Shown one piece after another: positions 27,717 to 37,534 of a DNA stretch of 64,000 nucleotides. Every line of letters begins with the position of its first letter. The stretch's first letter is position 1. The translations under genes were made by a program, and so were the position numbers. Below the pieces are notes generated by a model. That model was not told where the DNA came from and did not search any database. It saw only the letters and a list, made by a program, of their open reading frames with translations. The stretch is from Sphingomonas faeni (lineage in GTDB: Bacteria; Pseudomonadota; Alphaproteobacteria; Sphingomonadales; Sphingomonadaceae), in the NCBI RefSeq assembly GCF_024273235.1, contig NZ_JANBVH010000021.1, positions 1 to 64,000 on the forward strand, in the 5' to 3' direction.

Positions 27717-30002
27717 ATGATCGGGTTTCGCGCGTCGGCAGGCAATGCCCATCCCATTCGCGCGGACATCGTGATGGATCCGGTGATAGAAGATATGTCC
27801 GAAGCCGTCGCTGAACCTCAATTTGACGAGGTTTATCAAGAGCCTGCGCGCGAACGCGGACCTCTTTACGCGGGTATCGCCGTGGCCGTCGTGGTCGTCT
27901 GGCTCGCCGCCATGCTCTGGATCGCGCGCGGCTCGCTCGGCACGATCGAGCCGGTCACACTCGTCCAGTTCATCGCCGCTCTCTGTGTCGTTCCTGCGCT
28001 CGTCGGTATCGTCTGGCTGCTCGCGATGCGCACCAGCCGCACCGAGGCTCACCGCTTCGGTATCACCGCGCAGGCGATGCGCGACGAGGCCGCGAGCCTG
28101 GAGCGCACCGTCGCCGCATTGTCGAACACGATCGACGCCAACCGCGTACAACTTGCCGAGCAGCTCGACACGCTGATCGCGATGGGCGGCGGCGCGACCG
28201 AACAGCTCGCCGCGATCGGTCGGGGCATGGTGTCCGAGATCGACCAGGCGGCCGCGCACGCGCGCAACCTCGCCACCTCGACCGCGGGTGCGCAGACCAG
28301 CCTCGGCGTCCTGATCGCGACGCTTCCCCGCGCGCAGGCGGATATCGACGACGTCGCCAAACGCCTCGAACGCACTGGTTTGTCGGCCAGCGAGCATGCC
28401 GCTGCGCTCGACGCGCAGATCGTCGCGCTCGCCGAGCGCGGCCGCGATGCCGACACGATGGCGAGCGGCGCGGCGCAACGCCTCGCCGCGCACATCGTCC
28501 GCATGGAAGCCACCAGCCAGACCGCGGGCGCACACCTCGAATCGGTCACCGACGGGATGTCCGGCGCGATCGATGCGCTGCTCAATCGCACCGCCGACGC
28601 GATCGACGAGGCCCGCAAGAGCATTGCCGCGCAGGGCGACGCGATGCTGGCGATGGTCGGCGCGAACCAGGCCGCGCTCGACAGCGCCGCCCGCGACAGC
28701 GCCGAAGCGCTCGCCAAGCGGATCGCCACCGTCGAGGACGCGATCGAGCGGGTTGCGATCCGCCTCGACCTGCAACGCAACGCCGGCGAGCGGATCGTCG
28801 ACGACCTTCACACCGGGCTCGGCGAAGTCGAGGCGCGGATCGAGGCGCTCCACCGCCACGGCACCGAGCGCACGCAGGGCCTCGCCGCCTCGATCAGCGC
28901 GCTGGGCGGCTCCGCTGACGCGATGACCGAAGCGTTGCGCACCGGCGACGAGATGGCGCACCGGACCATCACGACGACCGAAACGCTGCTGGTCGCGCTA
29001 GACGCCGCCGCCCGCGAGATCGACGAGACGATGCCCGAGGCACTTGGCCGGCTCGACTCGCACGTGCTCGCCAGCAAGAGCATCGTCGTCTCGGCGCGAC
29101 CCGAACTGCTCGCGCTCGTCACCGCGGCGGAGAGCACGCACGACGCGATCGAGGCGATCGCGGGCGTGATCGGCGAACAGCGCCAGGTGCTCGACACGCT
29201 CTCGACCGACCTGCTCAACACGCTCAACACCGGCCGTGCGAAGGCCGATGCGCTGGGTCAGATGGTCGACGAGGCGATCGGCCGGACTCAGCATTTCGCC
29301 GAGGACGCCGCGCCGCAGTTGATCGAAGCGCTCCACCGCGTCCGCGAAACCGCCGCGGTCGCGGCCGACAAGGCGCGCGAGACGCTGTCGAAAGTTATTC
29401 CCGAAGCCGCGGCCGCGCTGGGGGCTGCCAGCGCCGACGCGATGCGCCGCGCGACCAACGACACGGTGGAGCGGCAGGTCAAGGCGCTCACCGATGCCAC
29501 CGACGCGGCGGTCGATGCCGCGACCGGCGCGACCGAACGCCTGGCCCGCGAAGTCCAGGCGATCGTCGACCAGACCGCGATCGTCGAAACACGGATCGAA
29601 GAGGCCCGGGCCGAGCGCGAGGACGCGAACAGCGACACCTTCGCCCGCCGCGTGTCGCTGTTGATCGAGTCGCTCAACTCCGCGTCGATCGACATCACCA
29701 AGGCAATCGCCCCGGAAATCTCCGACAGCGCGTGGGGCGCGTATCTCAAGGGCGACCGCGGGGTCTTCACGCGGCGTGCGGTGCGGATACTCGATGCCAG
29801 CGAAGTGCGCGAGATCGCCGGGCTCTACGACGACGACGAAGCGTTCCGCGAGATGGTGAATCGCTACATCCACGACTTCGAGGCGATGCTCCGCGCGATC
29901 CTGACGCAGCGCGACGGTTCGCCGCTCGGGGTGACGCTGCTGTCGTCGGACATGGGCAAGCTGTACGTCGCGCTGGCACAGGCGATCGAGCGGCTGCGCT
30001 GA
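27717..30002 (+). CDS. Membrane-anchored long coiled-coil protein, unknown
   Basis: 761 residues. Two membrane helices sit near the N-terminus (about 50-70 and 81-104). A very long Ala/Glu/Arg/Asp-rich helical region follows (about 110-670), with heptad-like spacing and repeated ALDA/AxEAxDA patterns. A compact conserved-looking C-terminal segment (about 675-761) contains FTRRAVRILDASEVREIA, FREMVNRYIHDFEAML and LLSSDMGKLYVALAQAIERL. The start at 27717 has GGGGG seven bases upstream; ATG 27774 is possible. Such architecture suggests a scaffold or tether at the inner membrane, but no named family is recognised and no enzymatic motif is seen. Confidence 0.78.
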   Translation: MIGFRASAGNAHPIRADIVMDPVIEDMSEAVAEPQFDEVYQEPARERGPLYAGIAVAVVVVWLAAMLWIARGSLGTIEPVTLVQFIAALCVVPALVGIVWLLAMRTSRTEAHRFGITAQAMRDEAASLERTVAALSNTIDANRVQLAEQLDTLIAMGGGATEQLAAIGRGMVSEIDQAAAHARNLATSTAGAQTSLGVLIATLPRAQADIDDVAKRLERTGLSASEHAAALDAQIVALAERGRDADTMASGAAQRLAAHIVRMEATSQTAGAHLESVTDGMSGAIDALLNRTADAIDEARKSIAAQGDAMLAMVGANQAALDSAARDSAEALAKRIATVEDAIERVAIRLDLQRNAGERIVDDLHTGLGEVEARIEALHRHGTERTQGLAASISALGGSADAMTEALRTGDEMAHRTITTTETLLVALDAAAREIDETMPEALGRLDSHVLASKSIVVSARPELLALVTAAESTHDAIEAIAGVIGEQRQVLDTLSTDLLNTLNTGRAKADALGQMVDEAIGRTQHFAEDAAPQLIEALHRVRETAAVAADKARETLSKVIPEAAAALGAASADAMRRATNDTVERQVKALTDATDAAVDAATGATERLAREVQAIVDQTAIVETRIEEARAEREDANSDTFARRVSLLIESLNSASIDITKAIAPEISDSAWGAYLKGDRGVFTRRAVRILDASEVREIAGLYDDDEAFREMVNRYIHDFEAMLRAILTQRDGSPLGVTLLSSDMGKLYVALAQAIERLR

Positions 30003-30103
30003 CCTGAGCTGAACGGGAGTATTCGAAATGATCCAGCGGCACCGCTGAAGCGGCCCTCGCCAGCGGAGCGATCCGCCGACCGGACTCATATTTCGAGGCT
30101 TAC

Positions 30104-30883
30104 ATGCCAAGACTGAATAACAAGACCTGCGTCGTCACCGGCGCAGCGCGCGGCATCGGCCGCGCCATCGCCGAGCGGTTCCGTGACGAAGGCGCGATCG
30201 TCATCCTCACCGATATCGATGAAATCGCTGGCGCCGAGACGGCAGCGGCTATCGGCTGCCAGTTCGAAAAGCTCGACGTCCGCGAAGAGGCGGATTGGCA
30301 GCGACTGGCGGAGATCGTCCCGGTCGCCGACGTCGTCGTCAACAATGCCGGCGTGACGGGCTTCGAGCAGGGCATGGTTGCGCATGATCCCGAATATGCG
30401 AGCTTGGCAGATTGGCGTGCGGTCCATGCGGTCAATCTCGACGGCACGTTCCTCGGCTGCCGCTATGCGATCGGCGCGATGAAGGCGGCGGGGACCGGCT
30501 CGATCATCAACATCTCGTCGCGCTCCGGGCTGGTCGGCATCCCCCTCGCCGCGGCCTATGCGTCGTCGAAGGCGGCGATCCGCAATCACAGCAAGACGGT
30601 GGCGCTGTATTGCGCGCAGCAGGGGTGGAAAATCCGTTGCAACTCGGTGCATCCGGCGGCGATCCTGACGCCCATCTGGGAGCCGATGCTGGGGGATGGT
30701 CCGGACCGCGAGGAGCGGATAGCGGCGCTGGTGGCGGATACGCCGTTGAAGCGGTTCGGGATGCCGGACGAGGTCGCCGCGGTTGCGGTAATGCTGGCGT
30801 CGGACGAGGCCACGTACATCACGGGAACCGAGATCAATATCGATGGCGGCTTGCTGGCTGGCTCAGCCGCGTCGCCGGGCTGA
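30104..30883 (+). CDS. SDR family oxidoreductase
   Basis: NAD(P)-dependent short-chain dehydrogenase, 259 aa. The dinucleotide loop is [13 protein letters not shown], followed by Asp38 in LTDIDE, which favours NAD over NADP. NNAGVTG, the catalytic Ser in INISSRSG and the Y-x-x-x-K in AAYASSKAA are all present; the C-terminus IDGGLLAG is typical. GAGG six bases before the ATG supports the start. Closest in style to cyclopentanol/3-alpha-hydroxysteroid dehydrogenases, but the substrate cannot be assigned. It sits alone. Confidence 0.9.
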   Translation: MPRLNNKTCVVTGAARGIGRAIAERFRDEGAIVILTDIDEIAGAETAAAIGCQFEKLDVREEADWQRLAEIVPVADVVVNNAGVTGFEQGMVAHDPEYASLADWRAVHAVNLDGTFLGCRYAIGAMKAAGTGSIINISSRSGLVGIPLAAAYASSKAAIRNHSKTVALYCAQQGWKIRCNSVHPAAILTPIWEPMLGDGPDREERIAALVADTPLKRFGMPDEVAAVAVMLASDEATYITGTEINIDGGLLAGSAASPG

Positions 30884-30893
30884 TGCCGGACTT

Positions 30894-31023
30894 ACGATCC
30901 TCCCCCGCCAGGGGGAGGTGGCACCGAAGGTGACGGAGGGGGAGGACACTGAACAGAGGTTACCCTTACCTCCCCCTCCGTCTGGCAAGCGCCAGCCACC
31001 TCCCCCTGGCGGGGGAGGATCGT
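30894..31023. repeat. Palindromic repeat (REP/BIME-like)
   Basis: ACGATCCTCCCCCGCCAGGG with GGAGGTGGC, and its mirror GCCACCTCCCCCTGGCGGGGGAGGATCGT, plus an inner pair (ACGGAGGGGGAGG / CCTCCCCCTCCGT). It lies between the convergent SDR and DUF1467 genes. Confidence 0.87.
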
Positions 31024-31033
31024 TAGGTCGCCC

Positions 31034-31315
31034 TCAGCGCGTAACCATGTTGCCACGGTCGAACAGGTCGACATTCTGCGGCGAGATCCAGCCATAGTGA
31101 TAGTTCAGCTGGAACAGCACGAACAACACCGTCGCCACCACCGTCACCCGCCACGCCGTCCGCCCCGAGCGAAACTCATGCGGCGCGCTTTCTGCCTGGC
31201 CGGGGACGTGCTCGCCCCCGACCTCGCGCGTCGTCTTCACCCCGAACGGCAGGACCAGGAACACCGAGAACGCCCAGAACAGGACGTAGATCGCGAGTGC
31301 CGAGGTCCAGCGCAT
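31034..31315 (-). CDS. DUF1467 family membrane protein
   Basis: 93 residues with two membrane helices (about 6-24 and 58-76) and the family's conserved start MRWTSALAIYVLFWAFSVF, then LPFGVKTTREVGGE. This size and pattern match DUF1467, small alphaproteobacterial proteins of unknown function. It is the last gene of the long minus-strand run that begins with nuoA, four bases after rnj. Confidence 0.87.
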   Translation of the reverse strand: MRWTSALAIYVLFWAFSVFLVLPFGVKTTREVGGEHVPGQAESAPHEFRSGRTAWRVTVVATVLFVLFQLNYHYGWISPQNVDLFDRGNMVTR

Positions 31316-31319
31316 TCGC

Positions 31320-32957
31320 TCAGCCCTCGATCAGCAGGACGTCGACGATCGGCTGCTTGCCGGTCCAGCGCTTGGCGACCTTGCGCACCGCGAGACGGAT
31401 CTGCTCGCGCATCTTCTCGCTCTCGCGCTTGCCGCCGCGCACCGTGTCCGCCGCCGCCTGCACCGCGTCGGCGATGAACGCCGCACGGTCTTCCTCGACC
31501 GGGACGCCCTGCACGCGGACCTGCGGCTGGCCGACCATCCGGCCGTCCTTGCCGAGCGCGACACCGACCGAAATCTGGCCGTTGATCGCCAGCTTGCGCC
31601 GCTCGCTCAACGTCGCGCCGTCCGCCGGCAGGATCACGTCGCCGTCGAGCACGAGGCGCCCGACCGTCGCGTTGCCGATCTTCACCGGGCCCTTGGGCGC
31701 CAGACGAATGATGTCGCCGTTGCTCTGCACGATCGCGCGCGGAATGCCCTGTTCGAGACCGAAGCGCGCATGCTCCATCATATGGCGCATCTCGCCGTGC
31801 GTCGGCACCAGCACGTCAGGCCGCAGCCAGTCATACATCTGCGCGAGCTCCGGCTGACCCGGATGGCCCGAGACGTGGACGTGAGCCTGGCGCTCGGTCA
31901 CCATCCGGATGCCCTTGGCCGCCAGCGTGTTCTGGATGCGACCGATCTGGACCTCGTTGCCCGGGATCTGCTTCGACGAGAAGATCACCGTGTCGTCGGC
32001 GTCGAGCGTGATCGTGTGGCTGCCGTTCGCGACGCGTGCGAGCGCCGCGCGCTCCTCGCCCTGGCCACCGGTGGCGATGACCAGGACCTTGTTCTTGGGC
32101 AGGCGCATCGCCTCGTCGGGGCTGATCGTGTCGGGAAAATCCTTCAGATAGCCCGTCGCGCGCGCGACCTTGATGATCCGGTCGAGCGAACGCCCGGTCA
32201 CGCAAAGCTTGCGCCCGGTTTCCTTCGCGACTTCGCCGAACGTGTGGAGCCGCGCGGCGTTCGACGCGAAGCTGGTGATCATCACGCGGCCCTTGGCATT
32301 GCTGACCTCCTCGAACAGGCCCTTTCGCACGGTGCTCTCGCTGCCCGACGCGGTCGTGTTGAAGATGTTGGTCGAATCGCAGACGAGCACGTCGACGCCC
32401 TTGTCGCCGATCGCCATGAAGCCCTCGGGCTTGGTCGGGTTGCCGATCACCGGGTTCGCATCGAGCTTCCAGTCGCCGGTGTGGAACACGCGCCCGTGGG
32501 GCGTGTCGATAAGCAGCGCATTCGCCTCGGGGATCGAATGCGACATCTCGACGAAGGTGAAGCCGAACGGCCCGAGCTGGAAATTGCCGCCCATCGGGAT
32601 CATCTTGAGCTTCACGCGGTTGGCGATGCCCTCTTCCTCGAGCTTGCCGCGGATCAGGCCCATCGTGAACGGCGTCGCGTAGATCGGCACGCCAAGGTCT
32701 TCGGCGAGGTACGGCAGCGAGCCGATGTGATCCTCATGGCCGTGCGTGATGACGATACCGAGCAGGTCGTCGATACGGTCCTCGATAAAGGACAGGTCGG
32801 GCAGGATGACATCGACGCCGGGATATTGAGGATCGGCGAAGGTGATGCCGAGATCGACCATCACCCACTTGCCCTGGCAGCCGTACAGGTTGACGTTCAT
32901 GCCGATTTCGCCGGAGCCGCCAAGGCCACAGAAAAGGAGTTCGTTCTTCGGAGTCAT
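31320..32957 (-). CDS. rnj: Ribonuclease J
   Basis: Metallo-beta-lactamase/beta-CASP ribonuclease with 5'-exo and endo activity in rRNA maturation and mRNA turnover. Zinc motif THGHEDH at residues 71-77, the beta-CASP domain around 180-380 with ATGGQGEERAAL, and VSGHPGQPEL and LVPTHGEMRHM from the second zinc site. 545 aa is normal. Located downstream of coaX as in many alphaproteobacteria. The start begins MTPKNELLFCGLGGSGEIG, matching the family. Confidence 0.96.
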   Translation of the reverse strand: MTPKNELLFCGLGGSGEIGMNVNLYGCQGKWVMVDLGITFADPQYPGVDVILPDLSFIEDRIDDLLGIVITHGHEDHIGSLPYLAEDLGVPIYATPFTMGLIRGKLEEEGIANRVKLKMIPMGGNFQLGPFGFTFVEMSHSIPEANALLIDTPHGRVFHTGDWKLDANPVIGNPTKPEGFMAIGDKGVDVLVCDSTNIFNTTASGSESTVRKGLFEEVSNAKGRVMITSFASNAARLHTFGEVAKETGRKLCVTGRSLDRIIKVARATGYLKDFPDTISPDEAMRLPKNKVLVIATGGQGEERAALARVANGSHTITLDADDTVIFSSKQIPGNEVQIGRIQNTLAAKGIRMVTERQAHVHVSGHPGQPELAQMYDWLRPDVLVPTHGEMRHMMEHARFGLEQGIPRAIVQSNGDIIRLAPKGPVKIGNATVGRLVLDGDVILPADGATLSERRKLAINGQISVGVALGKDGRMVGQPQVRVQGVPVEEDRAAFIADAVQAAADTVRGGKRESEKMREQIRLAVRKVAKRWTGKQPIVDVLLIEG

Positions 32958-33020
32958 TGATTACTTTCAGGATTATACAGGAATATGGCCCGCAGGCCGG
33001 TCGGCGCGAGCCCAATGGCC

Positions 33021-33809
33021 CTAGATATGGTGACGATCCCACATCATCGCCAGCCCCTGGATCGTCAGGTCGGCTTCGATGACGTCGAACACGTCGGTCT
33101 GTTTCTCGAATAATGTGGCGAGCCCGCCGGTCGCAACGACCTTCACGGGACGGCCGATTTCGCGCTTCATCCGCGCCACCAGCCCCTCGATCATCGCGAC
33201 ATAGCCCCAATAGATGCCGATATGCATCTGCGAGACGGTGTTGAGCCCGATGACGCTGATATCGGTCGGCGCCTCGATCGAGATCCGCGGGAGTTTCGCG
33301 GCCGCGGTCACCAGCGCGTCTAGCGACAGGTTGATGCCCGGCGCGATGATCCCGCCCTTGTACGCGCCACTATAGTCGACGACGTCGAAGGTGGTCGCGG
33401 TGCCGAAATCGATCACGATCAGGTCGCCGGGATGCAGCGCATGCGCGGCGATCGTGTTGACCGCACGGTCGGCGCCGAGCGAGGCCGGCTCGTCGACGTC
33501 GATCGCGATGCCCCATTCGACCGGCGCATGACCGGCGATCAGCGCCTCGGTGTGGAAGTATTTCGACGCGAGCACCTGGAGATTGTGCAACGCACGCGGG
33601 ACGACGGTGGCGACGATCACGCCCTCGACCGCGGTACGATCATGCCCGCCGAGCTGCATCAGCTGGCTCAGCCACACCGCATACTCATCCGCCGTCCGCC
33701 GCGGATCGGTCGCGATCCGCCAGCGCGCGACGATCTCGCCGCGCCCCTCGTTCTGGCGGACGAGCGCGAACACGACATTGGTATTGCCGGCATCGATCGC
33801 GAGCAGCAT
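33021..33809 (-). CDS. coaX: Type III pantothenate kinase
   Basis: First step of CoA synthesis, phosphorylating pantothenate. ASKHA-type motifs: [16 protein letters not shown] at the very start, [12 protein letters not shown] (pantothenate/ADP site) and [13 protein letters not shown]. 262 aa. The ATG at 33809 is chosen because the AIDAGNTN motif begins at residue 4; an upstream ATG at 33854 would add 15 residues. Sits between birA and rnj in the nuo-linked run. Confidence 0.96.
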   Translation of the reverse strand: MLLAIDAGNTNVVFALVRQNEGRGEIVARWRIATDPRRTADEYAVWLSQLMQLGGHDRTAVEGVIVATVVPRALHNLQVLASKYFHTEALIAGHAPVEWGIAIDVDEPASLGADRAVNTIAAHALHPGDLIVIDFGTATTFDVVDYSGAYKGGIIAPGINLSLDALVTAAAKLPRISIEAPTDISVIGLNTVSQMHIGIYWGYVAMIEGLVARMKREIGRPVKVVATGGLATLFEKQTDVFDVIEADLTIQGLAMMWDRHHI

Positions 33810-33819
33810 CAGCGGGGCC

Positions 33820-34587
33820 TCAAAGCAGGAAGACGTCGGCAGCGTGAATGACACGCCGCTCGCCAGACGCCAAGCGGAGGATCAGCGCGCCGTCGGTGTC
33901 GAGCCCGACGAACAGGCCGTCGATCCCGCTGCCATCGGGTAGGCGAGCGGTCAGCGCGGTGCCGGCGGGGTGCGCACAGTCGACCCAGCGATCGCGAACA
34001 GGTGCGATGCCCTCTGTCCGCCAGCGGCCGATCCAGCGCGCGAAACTGTCGGCGAGAATATCGAGGAACATCGCCGGATCGACCACCACGCCGTGCGATG
34101 CGAGATCGGTCGTAGCGCGATCGGGCAGATCGGGATGATGCGCGATGTTGACGCCGTAGCCGACGATCACCGCGTCGTCCGCGCGTTCGAGCAGAATGCC
34201 CGACAGCTTGGCGTCCGCGAGCAACAGGTCGTTGGGCCATTTCAGGACCAGCGTCTCGCTCTCGTCCGTCGTACCCTGGCAGATCCCGGCGACGAGGAAG
34301 GTCGAAACGGTTTCCTGCAAGGCGACCGCGGCGACCAGCGCGAGGCTGGCCGCCGGCGGGTCGCTCGGTCGCAACCGGACCAGCGTGCTCGCGTAGAGGT
34401 TACCCTCGGGCGAGGACCAGTCCCGGCCAAGCCGCCCCCGCCCCGCCGTCTGGCGGAGAGCGCGCAACCAGAGACCGTCTTCGGCACCGCCGCGTGCAAG
34501 CTCCAGCAGGTCGGCGTTGGTCGATCCTGTCTCCGCGACGGTGCGGATGATGCTCAGAACAACGCCCGTGCGGCCGCCATCGTCCAC
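33820..34587 (-). CDS. birA: Biotin--acetyl-CoA-carboxylase ligase
   Basis: Attaches biotin to the acetyl-CoA carboxylase carrier protein. Motifs: [13 protein letters not shown], the adenylate loop [17 protein letters not shown] and the [19 protein letters not shown] segment. No N-terminal DNA-binding domain, so this is the monofunctional form. 255 aa with the ATG at 34587, which overlaps the nuoN 3' end by 34 bases. Homology really begins about residue 12, so the start is uncertain. Confidence 0.93.
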   Translation of the reverse strand: MDDGGRTGVVLSIIRTVAETGSTNADLLELARGGAEDGLWLRALRQTAGRGRLGRDWSSPEGNLYASTLVRLRPSDPPAASLALVAAVALQETVSTFLVAGICQGTTDESETLVLKWPNDLLLADAKLSGILLERADDAVIVGYGVNIAHHPDLPDRATTDLASHGVVVDPAMFLDILADSFARWIGRWRTEGIAPVRDRWVDCAHPAGTALTARLPDGSGIDGLFVGLDTDGALILRLASGERRVIHAADVFLL

Positions 34588-35999
34588 GCGCCGAGCACGG
34601 GGATGAGGAGGTAGCCGGCTGGCGAGACGAACACGGCGGCGACAGCGATGAGGCCACCCTCGACCTTGCTCTCCATCGGCGCGAACGCCGGGGCCGGATC
34701 GTCGAAGTACATCGTCTTGACGACACGCAGATAATAATACGCGCCGATCACCGAGGCGGCGATGCCGACCACCGCCAGCGGGAACAGCCCGGCGTCGACC
34801 GCCGCGCTGAACACCGCGAACTTCGCGTAGAAGCCGAACAGCGGCGGGATGCCGGCGAGGCTGAACATGAAGATCGCGAGTGCCGCCGCCAGTGCAGGCC
34901 GAGTCCGCGACATGCCGGCGAGGCTGTCGATCGTCTCGACCGGCTGGCCGTCGTCACCACGCATCTGCAACACGATCAGGAACGAGCCGAGCGTCATCGC
35001 AACGTAGATCGTCAGGTACATCAGCACGCCCGACACGCCTTCCGGCGTCCCGGCCGCAAGACCGATCAGCGCGAAGCCGACATTGTTGATCGACGAATAG
35101 GCTAGCAGGCGCTTGATGTTGGTCTGGCCGATCGCCGCGACCGCACCGAGGATGATCGACGCGAGTGCCGCGAAGATCACGATCTGGCGCCACTGGTCGG
35201 TCGCCGGGCCCATCGCATCGACCGCGACACGGACGCTGAGCGCAAGCGCTGCGACCTTGGGGGCAGATGCGAAGAACGCGGTGACCGGGGTCGGTGCGCC
35301 CTCGTACACGTCGGGCGTCCACATGTGGAACGGCACGGCGCTGATCTTGAACGCGAGCCCTGCGAACACGAACACGAGACCGAACAGCAGGCCGAGCGAC
35401 TTGGTGCCCGCATAGGCGTCCGAGATGCCCGAGAACAACGTCGTGCCGCTGAACCCGTAGACCAGCGAGATGCCGTACAGCAGGATGCCGCTGGCGAGCG
35501 CGCCGAGCACGAAATACTTCAGGCCCGCTTCCGCCGAACGCCCGTCGCGCCGCATGAAGCTGGCGAGGACGTAGGCTGCAAGGCTCTGGAGCTCGAGACC
35601 GACATATAGCGTCAGCATGTCGGTGGCCGACACCATGATGCCCATGCCGCAGGCCGACAGCAGGATCAGCACCGGATATTCCGGACGCAGATCGTCGCCG
35701 TGGGTGCGCGCGAAGAAGCTTGGAGCCATGACGATTGCTACCGCCGAGGCGATGTAGATCAGCACCTTGGCGAACGCGCCGAACGCGTCTGCGCGGTACA
35801 GGCCGTCAAAGGCATAGCCCCCTGACGAGGCCGGACCGACGAGCGCGATCCCTGCCCCGACCAAGACGAAGACGGCAGCGATCGACACGGCGCGGGTGGA
35901 TTTCTCCCCGCCCCAGGCCGACACGAGCATCAGGGCGATCGCGCCCAACGCCAGCACCAGTTCGGGCAGCGTCATTGCGATGTTAGCGGCGTAATCCAT
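34554..35999 (-). CDS. nuoN: NADH-quinone oxidoreductase subunit N
   Basis: Antiporter-like proton-pumping membrane subunit of complex I. About 14 hydrophobic helices; characteristic segments LMVSATDMLTLYVGLELQSLAAYVL (as MVSATDMLTLYVGLELQ) and LLAYSSINNVGFALIGLA. 481 aa. The start overlaps the nuoM stop by one base (35999). Last subunit gene of the nuo operon; birA overlaps its 3' end. Confidence 0.97.
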   Translation of the reverse strand: MDYAANIAMTLPELVLALGAIALMLVSAWGGEKSTRAVSIAAVFVLVGAGIALVGPASSGGYAFDGLYRADAFGAFAKVLIYIASAVAIVMAPSFFARTHGDDLRPEYPVLILLSACGMGIMVSATDMLTLYVGLELQSLAAYVLASFMRRDGRSAEAGLKYFVLGALASGILLYGISLVYGFSGTTLFSGISDAYAGTKSLGLLFGLVFVFAGLAFKISAVPFHMWTPDVYEGAPTPVTAFFASAPKVAALALSVRVAVDAMGPATDQWRQIVIFAALASIILGAVAAIGQTNIKRLLAYSSINNVGFALIGLAAGTPEGVSGVLMYLTIYVAMTLGSFLIVLQMRGDDGQPVETIDSLAGMSRTRPALAAALAIFMFSLAGIPPLFGFYAKFAVFSAAVDAGLFPLAVVGIAASVIGAYYYLRVVKTMYFDDPAPAFAPMESKVEGGLIAVAAVFVSPAGYLLIPVLGAWTMAAARALF

Positions 36000-37534
36000 C
36001 AGTGTGCCTCCCCGTGCGCGGCACTATGGACGATTGCGGCCGGACGCCCGGCGGTTGGGTTCGAATCATTGGCAGGCTTGGCGCGGTCGACGCGGGCAAG
36101 AAGCACGCTCACGTCCTTGCGCATCGGAGCCAGGAAGCTCTCCGGGTACACGCCCATCCACAGCACGACGGCGGCGATCGGCGCGAGCAGCCAGAACTCG
36201 CGCGCCGACAGGTCGACCATGCCGCGAACGTCGTCCGACTTGATCTCGCCGAACACCACGCGACGGTAGAGGTACAGCATGTACGCGGCGCCCAGGATGA
36301 TGCCCGTCGTGCATAGCAACGCCGTCCAGGTCGAGACCTGATACGTGCCCATCAGCGACAGGAACTCGGCGACGAATCCGCTCGTGCCCGGCAGGCCGAT
36401 CGACGCCATCGTGAAGAACAGGAACAGAATCGCATACTTCGGCATGTTGATCGCGAGGCCGCCATAGCGCGAAATCTCGCGGGTATGGAGCTGGTCGTAG
36501 ATCACGCCGACGCACAGGAACAACGCGCCCGATACCAGGCCATGGCTCAGCATCATGATCATCGCGCCTTCGATGCCCTGCCGGTTGAACGCGAACAGAC
36601 CGATCGTGACGATCGCCATATGCGCCACCGACGAATAGGCGATCAGCTTCTTCATGTCCGACTGCACAAGCGCGACGAGCGACGTGTAGATCACCGCGAC
36701 CGCCGACAGGCCGAAGATCAGCCACGTCAGCTGACCCGAGGCTTCGGGGAACATCGGCAACAGGAAACGCAGGAAGCCGTATCCGCCGAGCTTGAGCAGC
36801 ACGCCCGCCAGGATCACCGAGCCTGCGGTCGGCGCCTGGACGTGCGCGTCGGGCAGCCAGGTGTGGACCGGCCACATCGGCATCTTGACCGCGAACGACG
36901 CGAAGAACGCCAGCCACAGCCACGTCTGGACGTGCGCCGGGAATTCGTAGTTCATCAGCGCCGGGATGCTGGTCGTGCCCGCAGTTTTCGCCATGTACAG
37001 CATCGCGATGAACATCAGGACCGAACCGAGCAGCGTGTACAGGAAGAACTTGTACGACGCGTAGATCCGGTTCGCGCCGCCCCAGATGCCGATGATCAGG
37101 TACATCGGGATCAGGCCGGCTTCGAAGAACACGTAGAACAGGAACAGGTCCTGCGCCGCGAACGTGCCGATCATCAGCACTTCGGTGAACAGGAACGCCG
37201 CCATGTATTCCGGCACACGGGTCGTGATCGAACGCCAGCTGGCGCCGATGCAGATCGGCATCAGGAACACGCTGAGCATGATCAGCATCAGCGCGAACCC
37301 GTCGATGCCGAGCGACCAGCCGAACGGGCCGAAGATGCCAGGGGCATGCTCGACGAACTGCCACTGCGCGCCGCCGATATCGTAGTTCATCCACAGCATG
37401 ATGCCGAGAACGAAGTCGATCAGCGTTGCCGCCAGCGCCAGCATCCGCGCCGTGTTCGCCGAGACGAACAGGCACGCGATGGCCGCGATCATCGGGACCG
37501 CGATCAGGACGGAAAGGATAGGAAAGCCGGTCAT
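35999..37534 (-). CDS. nuoM: NADH-quinone oxidoreductase subunit M
   Basis: Antiporter-like membrane subunit. Family segments WSLGIDGFALMLI, FYVFFEAGLIPMYLIIGIWGG, KMPMWPVHTWLPDAHVQAPT and KKLIAYSSVAHMAIVTIG (transmembrane lysine and charge network). 511 aa. Overlaps nuoL and nuoN by one base each. Confidence 0.97.
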   Translation of the reverse strand: MTGFPILSVLIAVPMIAAIACLFVSANTARMLALAATLIDFVLGIMLWMNYDIGGAQWQFVEHAPGIFGPFGWSLGIDGFALMLIMLSVFLMPICIGASWRSITTRVPEYMAAFLFTEVLMIGTFAAQDLFLFYVFFEAGLIPMYLIIGIWGGANRIYASYKFFLYTLLGSVLMFIAMLYMAKTAGTTSIPALMNYEFPAHVQTWLWLAFFASFAVKMPMWPVHTWLPDAHVQAPTAGSVILAGVLLKLGGYGFLRFLLPMFPEASGQLTWLIFGLSAVAVIYTSLVALVQSDMKKLIAYSSVAHMAIVTIGLFAFNRQGIEGAMIMMLSHGLVSGALFLCVGVIYDQLHTREISRYGGLAINMPKYAILFLFFTMASIGLPGTSGFVAEFLSLMGTYQVSTWTALLCTTGIILGAAYMLYLYRRVVFGEIKSDDVRGMVDLSAREFWLLAPIAAVVLWMGVYPESFLAPMRKDVSVLLARVDRAKPANDSNPTAGRPAAIVHSAAHGEAH

